Source: Ascidiimonas sp046199005
Lineage (GTDB): Bacteria > Bacteroidota > Bacteroidia > Flavobacteriales > Flavobacteriaceae
DNA length: 64,000 nucleotides
Reading direction: 5' to 3'
Assembly (NCBI GenBank): GCA_046199005.1
Contig: CP176050.1
Span: 2,728,001-2,792,000, forward strand
Shown: piece after piece, positions 34,067 through 43,127 of the stretch
Numbering within the stretch: position 1 is the stretch's first letter
How the letters are laid out: each line of letters opens with the position of its first letter
The notes under the pieces: generated by a model
What the model saw: the letters and a program-made list of their open reading frames with translations, nothing else
Databases searched by the model: none
What the model was told of the DNA's origin: nothing
Translations under genes and position numbers: made by a program

Positions 34067-37039
34067 TCAACGTTTTGCGTAATCTGAGGGAGAGACTCCA
34101 AACTCCTCTTTGAAACAGCTTGCAAAATATGAGTGATTATTAAACCCGACAGCATAACCTACCTGAGAAATATTCGTTTCGGATTTTTTGAGCAATTGAG
34201 CTGCTAGTTTGAGTCGTTGGCTACGAACGAATTCTGTTGCAGATTTTCCGGTTAATGCTTTAAGTTTACGATGCAGTTGCATCCTACTCATTCCTAGAGC
34301 CTGTGCAAATTTTTCGGCACTAAAATCAGATTCCACCAGATTGTCATCCATGACCTGCTGCAGGTTCTCTAAAAAACGTTCATCATAAGAATTCACCGAA
34401 ATATCTGCGGGCTTTAAAACGACCTCCTGACTAAAACGTTCCTGAAGTTTACGTCTGATTTCCAACAGATTAAACACAGTGGTTTTTAATATTTCGGTGT
34501 TAAATGGTTTCGTAATATAAGCGTCTGCGCCTGTTTCCAGGCCCTGTAATTCATTTTCATCACCCGCTTTCGCAGTTAACATCAGAATGGGAATGTGAGA
34601 AGTAGTATCGTCTGTTTTGCAATTAATTGTCAATTTGTAACCATCTTCTTCGGGCATCATCAAATCTGTAATGATGACGTCCGGAACCAGTTTTTTAGCT
34701 TTTTTGAAACCTTCCTGACCGTCTTTTGCGGTATATACCTTGTAGTCATCCTCGAACAAGGAAGAAACATACTCCCGCAAATCCTTATTGTCATCTACCA
34801 TTAATAATACGGGTAATTGGCTATCTTCTAAAATAACGGATTCCTCGTTCACATCAGATAAGACTAATTCCATATCTCCTGGAGAGGAACTACTATGAGG
34901 CGTCAATTCGGTTTTGGTATCGATATGGTGAAGTGCCGTTGTTATTTCGTCTTCGGTAAAACTACTTTTCGCTACCGGAAGCTTAATTGTAAAAACAGTA
35001 TAATTGTTATCACTGGAAACTTCTATACTTCCCTTATGTAATTCTACTAATTCCTTTGTTAGTGCCAATCCGATTCCCGCACCGCTGGTTTGTTCATCTG
35101 CCCTTTGAAAACGATCAAAAATGGTTTGAATATTTTCATTTGAAAGCATCGCTCCTGAGTTTTTAACTGAAAACATCAATTGCTCTTTTTCAATAAGAGC
35201 GTCAATCTTTATTTCAGCATTTTCAGGACTGTACTTGATCGCATTAGAAACCAAATTGGTAATGATCTTCTCGAGAACGTCTTTGTCGAACCAACCTTCA
35301 CTTGTTTTGGAATTTATTGCTATATGATATTCCTGCTGTTTTTGTTCTGCCTGATATTCAAATGAAGTACAGGTTGCTTTTAAAAAAAAAGAAAGATCGG
35401 CTTTTGCTACCTTTAGCGTATAAAAACCCGATTCAAGCTTTGAGAGATCAAGCATTTGATCTACCAATTCTAATAATCTGTTTACATTTTTTTTAGCGAT
35501 CTTCAAGTTTCGCTCTTCGGTTTCTTCGAGTTCTTTCTTTTGAAGCTGTTGCTCAAGAGGTCCTGAAATTAGTGCCAGCGGAGTTCTGAATTCATGAGAA
35601 ATATTGGCGAAAAAGTCAGATTTCAAAGCATCCAGTTCTTTTAGTTTCCGGTTTGTTTTCTGGCGGTTACGATACAGGAAGAATAAAGAGAGAAGAGCTA
35701 TTGTAAAAATGACTGCACTGGCAAAGAACAGATTTCGCTGATTTGCGTTTTGCTGTTCGCTTAGTGTGTTCTGCACTTCAAGCAGTTCAATCTTTTTTTC
35801 CTTTTGTTTTGTATCTAATGCTACTTCTAAGGCTTCCGTATTTCTGGTGAGTTCATTTTTAGCCTTCGTTGCCTGTGTTTCTAAAAGCTTTTTGTAATAT
35901 TCTGCCGCCTCTTTCCATTTTTGTTGCCTTTCGAGGTTCTCTATGATCGCCAAAAGTGTCTCCTCCTTCTTAAAAATAAAATTATCATCCTCATAATACG
36001 ACATTACTTTTTTATAGTATTCCAATGCCTTTTCATCCTGACCTGAGATCGTGTAGAAATAAGCCATATAGCCTAAAGCATTGATGAGCGATGCTTCTGA
36101 TTTCATCTGTTTGGCAAGATCGTAATAAGCAAAGTAGTCTTTCTCTGCCTTCTCAAAATTTTTCATTTTGAGGTAGGTATAACCCCTTACAATGATGTTA
36201 TAGGAAAGATCGTTCGTGGTGCCGTATTGCCTATTGTACTCTAAGGCTTCATCAAGCAACGGAATGGCTTTTTCAGGCTGACCGGTATTCGCATAAGCCT
36301 GGGCAATAGCAATATTCACCTCGCTTAGACCGTCTCGATCATTAAGTTGGTTGTAAACATCTTTGGCTTTTAAGTAGTATTGCAGGGCCTTATCATAACC
36401 CGAAGTGAGCCGCACCGTATAACCCATGTAATTGTATACAGTAGCGCGTAGTCTATTATTAGCAAGTTTGGGATCACTCTGCAATACCGAATCTGCTTTT
36501 ATATAAAACTTGAGGGACTTTTCCATATCCTGAAGGTCATGCCAGTAATTTGCCATGCTTATGTATGCACGAGCTATTTGTTGGTTTCCTTCTTTGTCGA
36601 TAGCAGCTTCTAATGACTTGTTCAGATAGTAAAAAGCAGAATCCTTTGCATTCGCACTTTTAAAATAGAGCGCTTTAACACTAAGGATGCCTGACTTGTA
36701 CAGTGAATTTTCGCTTACAGCGTTTAACGCTTTTTCAACATACGCCAATATCTCTTCTGGTTTCGAATTAAGTTTTGTGGTTCGGGAGAGAAGATTGACA
36801 GAAAGGGATATACCTTTTTCATAATTGAGAGCTACACTTTTTGAGAAAGCTAGATCGGCCAATGAATCCTGTACCTTAATATCTTTTAATTTCCAGGTTT
36901 CTTTAATAAGATCTAGAACCTGCGTGGTATCCTGTACTTTTTGTGAAAAAAGCATCGAACAAGACAATGAGAACATCAAAACAGCAATCATTCTGATTCT
37001 AGTGTACAGAATAAATGATCTTTTAAAATTTTGATACAT
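34067..37039 (-). CDS. Hybrid TPR sensor kinase/response regulator/AraC protein
   Basis: 990 residues. N-terminal signal (start at 37039, or the internal Met17), periplasmic TPR array (about 60-400, e.g. AKAYYYLNK-like and LQYYLKAKDVYNQLNDRDG units), a membrane helix (about 438-457), HisKA with phospho-acceptor His in FANISHEFRTPLAL (about 481), HATPase with N-box (NLVSNAIKYSP) and G-box (GAGIGLAL), a receiver domain (LLMVDDNKD; phospho-Asp in ITDLMMPEEDGY, about 790) and a C-terminal AraC HTH (about 890-990). This fuses a two-component system into one protein, as in Bacteroidota HTCS regulators. It probably senses an envelope signal and controls nearby genes; the envelope operon directly downstream on the same strand is the best candidate. 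Confidence 0.93.
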   Translation of the reverse strand: MYQNFKRSFILYTRIRMIAVLMFSLSCSMLFSQKVQDTTQVLDLIKETWKLKDIKVQDSLADLAFSKSVALNYEKGISLSVNLLSRTTKLNSKPEEILAYVEKALNAVSENSLYKSGILSVKALYFKSANAKDSAFYYLNKSLEAAIDKEGNQQIARAYISMANYWHDLQDMEKSLKFYIKADSVLQSDPKLANNRLRATVYNYMGYTVRLTSGYDKALQYYLKAKDVYNQLNDRDGLSEVNIAIAQAYANTGQPEKAIPLLDEALEYNRQYGTTNDLSYNIIVRGYTYLKMKNFEKAEKDYFAYYDLAKQMKSEASLINALGYMAYFYTISGQDEKALEYYKKVMSYYEDDNFIFKKEETLLAIIENLERQQKWKEAAEYYKKLLETQATKAKNELTRNTEALEVALDTKQKEKKIELLEVQNTLSEQQNANQRNLFFASAVIFTIALLSLFFLYRNRQKTNRKLKELDALKSDFFANISHEFRTPLALISGPLEQQLQKKELEETEERNLKIAKKNVNRLLELVDQMLDLSKLESGFYTLKVAKADLSFFLKATCTSFEYQAEQKQQEYHIAINSKTSEGWFDKDVLEKIITNLVSNAIKYSPENAEIKIDALIEKEQLMFSVKNSGAMLSNENIQTIFDRFQRADEQTSGAGIGLALTKELVELHKGSIEVSSDNNYTVFTIKLPVAKSSFTEDEITTALHHIDTKTELTPHSSSSPGDMELVLSDVNEESVILEDSQLPVLLMVDDNKDLREYVSSLFEDDYKVYTAKDGQEGFKKAKKLVPDVIITDLMMPEEDGYKLTINCKTDDTTSHIPILMLTAKAGDENELQGLETGADAYITKPFNTEILKTTVFNLLEIRRKLQERFSQEVVLKPADISVNSYDERFLENLQQVMDDNLVESDFSAEKFAQALGMSRMQLHRKLKALTGKSATEFVRSQRLKLAAQLLKKSETNISQVGYAVGFNNHSYFASCFKEEFGVSPSDYAKR

Positions 37040-37167
37040 GGCTTGTTCGGTTAATTAATTCGAGTAAAAAGTTTTTTTTCGGTAATGGAAAGGTCTTAAA
37101 AATTCAGAAATAAAAAAAATTACGCTTAAGATGCTACCTGGTATTTTTAAATTAAGCAGCCTAAAAC

Positions 37168-37199
37168 AAAAAAAGACAACCTTGTCAGGTTGCCTTTTC
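37168..37199 (-). terminator. Intrinsic terminator of katG
   Basis: AAAGACAACC (37172-37181) pairs with GGTTGCCTTT (37188-37197; one mismatch), with a run of T residues on the - strand. It lies 32 bases after the katG stop. Confidence 0.85.
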
Positions 37200-37230
37200 A
37201 TATAGATACAATGTGTAATGTATTCTTACT

Positions 37231-39474
37231 TTATTTCAAATCAAAACGATCAAGATTCATTACCTTATCCCAGGCGGCAATAAAGTCTTTGACGAATTTT
37301 TCTTTAGCATCATCACAAGCATATACTTCTGCTAAAGCTCTTAATTCTGAGTTAGAACCAAAAATAAGGTCAACTCTCGTACCTGTCCATTTCTTCTCAC
37401 CTGTTTTGCGATCTGTTCCTTCGAAGGTGTGATCGTCTTCTGAAGTTGCTTTCCAGGTAATATTAAAATCTAATAAATTAGCAAAGAAATCATTGGTAAG
37501 CTTTCCTTTTTCATGTGTAAACACCCCGTGATCGGAATGATCATAATTAGTTCCTAACACACGCATTCCGCCTATTAAAACGGTCATTTCGGGAGCTGTA
37601 AGTGTAAGTAGTTGTGCTTTGTCTACCAGCATTTCTTCTGCAGAAACCTTGTGTTCAGCATTCTTGTAATTTCGAAAACCATCTGCAGCTGGTTCCAGAG
37701 CTTCAAAAGATTCGATATCGGTATCATCCTGTGTTGCATCGGCTCTACCAGGAGTAAAAGGTACACTTACTGAATGACCTGCATTGCTAGCAGCTTCTTC
37801 TATTGCCGCACAACCACCTAAAACTATCAGATCTGCAAGAGATACTTTTTTGTCATTCTCGGAATCATTAAACTCTGACTGAATACCTTCCAACGTACGA
37901 ATCACTTTCAATAGTTCTGAAGGATTGTTTACTTCCCAGCCATTTTGAGGAGCTAACCTGATTCTTGCACCATTCGCTCCTCCTCTTTTATCAGAATTGC
38001 GATAGGTCGAAGCTGAAGCCCATGCAGTAGTAACCAACTGTGCTATAGATAAACCGGAAGCTAAAATCATCTTTTTAAGCTTGGCAATGTCACTGTCGGT
38101 TATTAACTTATGATCAACCGCAGGAATCGGATCTTGCCAGATCAATTCTTCTTTGGGTACTTCGGGTCCTAAATAGCGACTTATTGGCCCCATATCACGA
38201 TGCGTTAATTTATACCAGGCACGAGCGAATGCGTCTGCAAATTCATCAGGATTTTCATAAAATCTTCTTGAGATCTTTTCGTAAGCAGGATCTTCTCTTA
38301 ACGCAAGATCTGTAGTAAGCATAAAAGGAGCGTGTTTTTTAGTGGAGTCATGAGCATCTGGTACGGTACCAGCTCCGGCACCACCTTTTGGTCTCCATTG
38401 ATGTGCACCAGCCGGGCTTTTTGTAAGTTCCCATTCAAAGCCAAAAAGATTTTCAAAGTAATTATTGCTCCATTTCGTCGGAGTTGTTGTCCAGGCGCCT
38501 TCTAATCCACTTGTAATCGTATTTGGTCCGTTTCCTGTATTGAAAGAGTTTTTCCAGCCCATTCCCTGTTCTTCAATACCAGCCCCTGCGGGTTCTGCCG
38601 CTACATATTTTGCCGGATCTGCTGCACCATGTGTTTTTCCAAAGGTATGACCTCCTGCTATCAAAGCTACGGTTTCTTCATCGTTCATTGCCATTCTACC
38701 AAAGGTTTCTCGAATGTCACGTGCAGAAGCAACCGGATCTGGATTGCCGTTAGGTCCTTCAGGATTTACATAAATAAGTCCCATTTGTACCGCTCCCAAA
38801 GGATTTTCTAATTCTCTATCGCCCGTGTATCTTTTATCGCCTAACCATTCTGCTTCCGGACCCCAGTAAATATCTTCTTCAGGTTCCCAAATATCTTCTC
38901 TTCCTCCGCCAAAACCAAAGGTTTCCAGCCCCATAGATTCCAGCGCACAATTTCCTGCAAGGATCATCAGGTCTGCCCATGAAATCTTTTTTCCATATTT
39001 TTTCTTTATCGGCCATAATAACAGACGGGCTTTGTCGAGGTTCGCATTATCCGGCCAGCTATTTAAGGGAGCAAAACGCTGTGTACCAGAGCCTCCACCT
39101 CCTCTACCGTCGGCTATTCTATAGGTTCCTGCGCTGTGCCATGCCATTCGTATAAAAAACGGACCGTAATGACCATAATCTGCAGGCCACCAGTCCTGAG
39201 AGTCCGTCATCAAATCAAAAAGATCTTTCTTGACTGCCGAAAGATCTAATGAACTAAACTCTTTCGCGTAATCAAAATCTTCATTCATAGGGTCTGATAA
39301 TGATGAATGTTGACGAAGAATACTGAGATTTAAAAGATTAGGCCACCAATCACGATTAGATGCTCCGCTGCCAGCTGTATGCTTTAAACTGCCTCCCATG
39401 AAAGGGCATCTACTTGATTGGTTCACATCCCAAACCTTGCCGTTTGGGGAATTATGTGTTTTGTTGGTATCCAT
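37231..39474 (-). CDS. katG: Catalase-peroxidase
   Basis: 747 residues, the usual two-fold duplicated KatG length. The N-terminal catalytic half has the distal site RMAWHSAGTYR (Arg, Trp and His; this Trp is part of the Met-Tyr-Trp crosslink), the Tyr in GLIYVNPEGP, and the proximal heme ligand region GGHTFGKTHG. The C-terminal half is the heme-less copy (VTTAWASASTYRNSDKRGGANGARI). It decomposes hydrogen peroxide in the cytoplasm. Monocistronic, with its own terminator, and with a 17-base palindrome upstream that may be an operator. No sign of link to the neighbouring NRPS cluster beyond position. Confidence 0.95.
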   Translation of the reverse strand: MDTNKTHNSPNGKVWDVNQSSRCPFMGGSLKHTAGSGASNRDWWPNLLNLSILRQHSSLSDPMNEDFDYAKEFSSLDLSAVKKDLFDLMTDSQDWWPADYGHYGPFFIRMAWHSAGTYRIADGRGGGGSGTQRFAPLNSWPDNANLDKARLLLWPIKKKYGKKISWADLMILAGNCALESMGLETFGFGGGREDIWEPEEDIYWGPEAEWLGDKRYTGDRELENPLGAVQMGLIYVNPEGPNGNPDPVASARDIRETFGRMAMNDEETVALIAGGHTFGKTHGAADPAKYVAAEPAGAGIEEQGMGWKNSFNTGNGPNTITSGLEGAWTTTPTKWSNNYFENLFGFEWELTKSPAGAHQWRPKGGAGAGTVPDAHDSTKKHAPFMLTTDLALREDPAYEKISRRFYENPDEFADAFARAWYKLTHRDMGPISRYLGPEVPKEELIWQDPIPAVDHKLITDSDIAKLKKMILASGLSIAQLVTTAWASASTYRNSDKRGGANGARIRLAPQNGWEVNNPSELLKVIRTLEGIQSEFNDSENDKKVSLADLIVLGGCAAIEEAASNAGHSVSVPFTPGRADATQDDTDIESFEALEPAADGFRNYKNAEHKVSAEEMLVDKAQLLTLTAPEMTVLIGGMRVLGTNYDHSDHGVFTHEKGKLTNDFFANLLDFNITWKATSEDDHTFEGTDRKTGEKKWTGTRVDLIFGSNSELRALAEVYACDDAKEKFVKDFIAAWDKVMNLDRFDLK

Positions 39475-39564
39475 GTGGTAAAAATTTTATAAAGTTTTCC
39501 TTATAAAGATATTAAAAATGTTCAGTGACCGGAAGCCAACTATCACTATTTCAAATTATCTTTA

Positions 39565-39581
39565 TATAGATAAAATCTATA
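39565..39581. promoter_or_regulatory. Palindrome upstream of katG, possible PerR/Fur-type operator
   Basis: Perfect 7-3-7 inverted repeat TATAGAT-AAA-ATCTATA, 91 bases upstream of the katG ATG. Size and AT-rich symmetry resemble PerR/Fur-family boxes, which often control catalase genes, but the spacing differs from the classic 7-1-7. OxyR is an alternative. Inference from position and symmetry only. Confidence 0.4.
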
Positions 39582-39702
39582 CTTGCTGGTAATCTTATAA
39601 GAAAAATTCAAAACGTAAACCCAAGAATGTACAAACGAAAATGACTCTTCAAGATATGAATTTCTATACCTCAGTTTATGCTTTTAAAGTTTATATATTG
39701 CT

Positions 39703-39732
39703 CAAAAAAAAAGACCTCACCAGGTCTTTTTT
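39703..39732 (-). terminator. Intrinsic terminator at the 3' end of the NRPS cluster
   Basis: Perfect 9-bp stem AAAAGACCT (39709-39717) with AGGTCTTTT (39722-39730), 4-base loop, then a long T-run on the - strand. It lies 41 bases after the aspartokinase stop and is the first strong terminator seen after the NRPS genes. Confidence 0.9.
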
Positions 39733-39772
39733 CAAATTATAAATTGTACTGATACGCTATTTAGCATTTCAT

Positions 39773-41155
39773 TTACACTACTTTCTCTTTTTGGCAAATC
39801 GTTAGTTCTTTGTGTAAACAATTGAGTGCAGAACGTGCATCTTCTGACCTAAGAATAATGCTGATCGCATTTTGAAATAATCTTGTACCTAGTATCTCAA
39901 TCTTTCTTTCGTGTAATATTTGTGACACTCTTTCCTGTTCCAGCTTTTTATTTTTCTCAATACTGGCAACGGTAACCAATGCAATATCACTATAGAGTAT
40001 TTCTGAATTGTGGAAAGTTGTATTGCACGCCTGTACATTTCCTTTAGAAAGTGACAATTCTGAGAAATATTGCAGGCATGCATCTGATACTATGTAAAAA
40101 GATTGATTGTGATCTTTTGCATCTGCATTCTTCAGACGAAAAAATAGGTGACCGTGATCTTTGATTTGTCTTAAAGTTTGCTTTGAGATATTTATATCTT
40201 TTTCAAAACGTACCAAATGGCAGGATTTACGATGAGAAATAGCCCTTTGACCCGCATTTAAACCCTCTGTAACTACGGTACCTTTAAAATCTATGTTGAA
40301 AGTGTTTCTAATTACTAACGGAATCCGCTCACGTCTTAACCGATCTATACTGTCTTCATGTACGAGAACATTGCTTCCAAATTTTGAAAGACAGAATAAT
40401 TCGCCGTACGTTATTTTATCCAATGAATAAGAATCGGTCACTTTATTAGGATCTGCTGTCATTATGCCATTGACATCTGTATATTTCACGACACTTTTTG
40501 CGTTAAGTACTGTAGCAAATACCGTTGCTGTATAGTCTGAGCCACCCCTACCCAGCGTTGTTGTACTGCCTTTGGCGGTTGCACCGATAAAACCAGAAAT
40601 CAGATAATTACCCGGGAAGGCTTGAAAAAAACTGCCTATACGTTTTCGTGTCATGACCCAGTTCACTTTTGCGTTTCCGTGGTTGTTATCTGTGACAATA
40701 AGTTTTCTTGAATCCAGAAAACCAAAATCTTTACCATTGACTTCCAAAAACATCTTAATTATTTGAGCAGAGCAAAGTTCCCCGAAACTTAAAATACGAT
40801 CTTTATCTTTTGGATAAATACGACCCTCCTCAAAAAGCTCTTTCAGATAGCAATCGTATTCGCTTTCTAAAAGACCTATGATATTCTTCATAAGAATTTG
40901 GGCGTTTACCGGAAGAATCTCTTCAATGTAACTTGAATGGTCTGATTTCACTTCATCAAAAAGAACACGGTATTGCTCATCTTGCGAAGTCAGTAATTCA
41001 GTAATACGAGTAAGTTTATTGGTCACTCCTTTCAAAGCAGAAACGACCATAATAACCGATTCATTAGGTGTATTATAAGAAGATAGTATTCTTAAAATAT
41101 TGTATAACGATTCTTTAGAACTTACAGAAGTTCCTCCAAACTTTAATATATCCAT
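39773..41155 (-). CDS. Aspartokinase within the NRPS cluster
   Basis: 460 residues, monofunctional type. It starts MDILKFGGTSVSS, the amino-acid-kinase lysine motif; substrate/ATP residues continue in GRGGSDYTATVFA and VKYTDVNGIMTADP. The C-terminal 160 residues contain ACT-like strands (ALVTVASIE ... RVSQILHERKIEILG ... ISIILRSEDARSALNCLHKEL). The enzyme phosphorylates L-aspartate, the first step to aspartate semialdehyde and on to homoserine, threonine, methionine, lysine or diaminobutyrate. Its place as the last gene of the NRPS cluster, without other amino-acid biosynthesis genes nearby, suggests precursor supply. It could also be the ordinary housekeeping enzyme. Confidence 0.85.
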   Translation of the reverse strand: MDILKFGGTSVSSKESLYNILRILSSYNTPNESVIMVVSALKGVTNKLTRITELLTSQDEQYRVLFDEVKSDHSSYIEEILPVNAQILMKNIIGLLESEYDCYLKELFEEGRIYPKDKDRILSFGELCSAQIIKMFLEVNGKDFGFLDSRKLIVTDNNHGNAKVNWVMTRKRIGSFFQAFPGNYLISGFIGATAKGSTTTLGRGGSDYTATVFATVLNAKSVVKYTDVNGIMTADPNKVTDSYSLDKITYGELFCLSKFGSNVLVHEDSIDRLRRERIPLVIRNTFNIDFKGTVVTEGLNAGQRAISHRKSCHLVRFEKDINISKQTLRQIKDHGHLFFRLKNADAKDHNQSFYIVSDACLQYFSELSLSKGNVQACNTTFHNSEILYSDIALVTVASIEKNKKLEQERVSQILHERKIEILGTRLFQNAISIILRSEDARSALNCLHKELTICQKEKVV

Positions 41156-41228
41156 TATCTTATGTATTTAGTACTGTTTTTAAAAATGAAGCTCAGACTA
41201 GCTTCCGGTAAAATGATAGGAAAATTAC

Positions 41229-41333
41229 TTAACGTTCATCTCCACCGACCTCTACTATTTTAGTCATAGATCTTAGTGAATACCTGATATCTTGGTTCCA
41301 AGCGATTGTAGACCCGCTACCTCCTATTTTCAT
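41229..41333 (-). CDS. Candidate 34-residue ORF between the dioxygenase and aspartokinase genes
   Basis: ATG at 41333-41331 to TAA at 41231-41229. The product reads MKIGGSGSTIAWNQDIRYSL then RSMTKIVEVGGDER: Gly-rich start, a Val-Gly-Gly near the C-terminus, no Cys, no membrane segment. It starts 24 bases after the dioxygenase stop, in the same direction, and fills an otherwise empty 202-base gap. The composition (Gly, Asp, Glu, Arg) is less AT-driven than surrounding non-coding DNA, but no ribosome site or homologue is visible to me. It could be a small peptide, the remnant of a longer gene, or chance. Confidence 0.3.
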   Translation of the reverse strand: MKIGGSGSTIAWNQDIRYSLRSMTKIVEVGGDER

Positions 41334-41357
41334 CAATGTTTCAAATAATTACTGCAA

Positions 41358-42269
41358 TTAAAGGGCACTGGCAGTAATCCGTGATTCAAGCACATTTACG
41401 ATCTCATCCATATCAGCATTTTCACCCGCAAGTCCTCCTAAAAAGAACCGTACGATCTCTAATTGATCGTCTTCAGGATGCTCAAGAACAAATGAGCGAA
41501 AATCTTTAAATCCAGAAGCGTGGATAAAGTTCCAGGTAATTGAAACACTGTCTGTAGCGCAGGTAACATCATGAAACCAACCAGACGGGAAAAGAATGAT
41601 CTCTCCTGCTTTTAACGTAAGCTCATACGTAGGCTGTGCTTTCGGAAAGTTGGGAAACTTAGCCAGATCTGGACTTTTTACATTTACAAAGTCGGTACCG
41701 TTCATTACAAAAGGCGCTTGCTCGGGTGAATAAAGAATGACGTCTTTTTCTCCATAAAACTGGCAAAGCATGGCATTACTGTTAAACGGATCCCGGTGCA
41801 ATCTGGTTCTGGCTCCTTTCCCTGAGATGAATAAGCCTTTATAAGGAAATCTTTCTTTGGTTATATCCATCTCCTCATCATTCATTTTTGTGGGTATTAA
41901 CAGTGAACGTTTCGGTAAAAATTCTGGGTGTGACCAGGCGTCTTGAAGTTTTTCGAACACATGATCTGACCAAAGAAAATCAACATCTTTTAGTTTGGTA
42001 TACCATCTTATGTACTGTTTGCACTCTTTTTCAGGTTGATTGAAATTATTTTTAAGGTAACTTTCTAAAGAAGCTACATTTTGAAGATCAAATAAATCAT
42101 CATAAATCTGGGTAATTTCACCTCCAAATTCTTGAGATAAGGATTCAGGTTGAAACCTTTCAATATTCCAATTCTTCATTCCATCGGTAATGACTACTGG
42201 CTTGTTCTTCGTAAGATAATCCTTAAGAAAATCTTCTTTTGATAAATTTTGTACTCTTTCGATTTCCAT
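41358..42269 (-). CDS. JmjC/cupin-8 Fe(II)/2-oxoglutarate oxygenase
   Basis: 303 residues. N-terminal KPVVITDGMKNW is the typical entry of cupin-8/JmjC enzymes. The metal triad is His158-x-Asp160 in TRLHRDPF and His233 in FPSGWFHDVT. Other family positions include FISGKGARTRLH, QFYGEKDVILYSP and VSITWNFIH. Such proteins hydroxylate amino-acid side chains, free or in peptides and proteins. Lying among NRPS accessory genes, the likely job is hydroxylation of a building block or of a carrier-bound residue; with two Asp-like adenylation domains in the cluster, aspartate is the leading candidate. Downstream of the PPTase by 161 bases. Confidence 0.85.
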   Translation of the reverse strand: MEIERVQNLSKEDFLKDYLTKNKPVVITDGMKNWNIERFQPESLSQEFGGEITQIYDDLFDLQNVASLESYLKNNFNQPEKECKQYIRWYTKLKDVDFLWSDHVFEKLQDAWSHPEFLPKRSLLIPTKMNDEEMDITKERFPYKGLFISGKGARTRLHRDPFNSNAMLCQFYGEKDVILYSPEQAPFVMNGTDFVNVKSPDLAKFPNFPKAQPTYELTLKAGEIILFPSGWFHDVTCATDSVSITWNFIHASGFKDFRSFVLEHPEDDQLEIVRFFLGGLAGENADMDEIVNVLESRITASAL

Positions 42270-42430
42270 TTGTACTGTTTTAATGATTGTTTATTTTGGT
42301 CTTTTAATTTTATGATTTTAATGAACCATAACTGCAATTACAGAATCTGTAGATAGTTAGCAGATCTGTGCATGATCTCAAGTATTTTAAGCAATGAAAT
42401 CTGTTATGGGATGATAGAATTTCTTAAGTA

Positions 42431-43123
42431 TTAGAGTGCCTTTTTGTTGGCGGACTTTAACAGATATAGCAATTCTTCTAATGATATTTCTTTAGTGGTA
42501 AGTTTGAAATACTGCATTTTAGTGGCTATATGACAATAATATTCATCATGAATAGCAATCTCCTTACAGTACCAGGTCTCGGATTCACACTTTACTGTTT
42601 GATGATCTACTTTCAATTGTTCTAAAGGTAATTGTAATCCTCGTCCATCGGCCTTGATCACACTTTCTTTAATTGTCCATAATTTAAAGAAGCTACTTTC
42701 CAGATTTTCCGCTTTTTGAATTATGCTCCATTCGGCAGGCGAAAATATATTCTTAAATTCGTTGATCTCAATACCATGATTTACGAACTCTATATCTATT
42801 CCGATAGGCTCCATAAGTTGCGTACCTGCACAAACTACGTAATTTTCTGAATGCGAAAGATTAAAACTGAGCTTCTCCCGAATGAATGGCTTATGGTATT
42901 TATTATAATTGAGATTTTCCAGTGATGCGCCTGGTACTAATTTGTTCATTAGTAGTTGTAAGAGTAACTTACCAAAAAGGCTCGCTTGTCTATCTTTCCA
43001 GAAATAATATCTGTTAATTTTTGAATGAAACTCTATAGGAAGCAGGTCAAAGCAGTCTACCCATAATGATTGTGGTAAACGTTGATTATTTTTTATAAAG
43101 TAAACATATACTTCCGGTAGCAT
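42431..43123 (-). CDS. 4'-phosphopantetheinyl transferase, Sfp type
   Basis: 230 residues from the ATG at 43123 (MLPEVYVYFIK); an earlier in-frame Met (43222) would overlap the upstream receptor gene by 95 bases and adds an unrelated N-terminus. Family signatures: FNLSHSENYVVCAG, Mg-binding GIDIE (108-112), and FFKLWTIKES (Trp149, Lys152, Glu153). The enzyme moves phosphopantetheine from CoA to the Ser of peptidyl carrier domains, so it should activate the NRPS carrier domains encoded here. It begins 4 bases after the receptor stop codon. Confidence 0.92.
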   Translation of the reverse strand: MLPEVYVYFIKNNQRLPQSLWVDCFDLLPIEFHSKINRYYFWKDRQASLFGKLLLQLLMNKLVPGASLENLNYNKYHKPFIREKLSFNLSHSENYVVCAGTQLMEPIGIDIEFVNHGIEINEFKNIFSPAEWSIIQKAENLESSFFKLWTIKESVIKADGRGLQLPLEQLKVDHQTVKCESETWYCKEIAIHDEYYCHIATKMQYFKLTTKEISLEELLYLLKSANKKAL

Positions 43124-43127
43124 TAAT

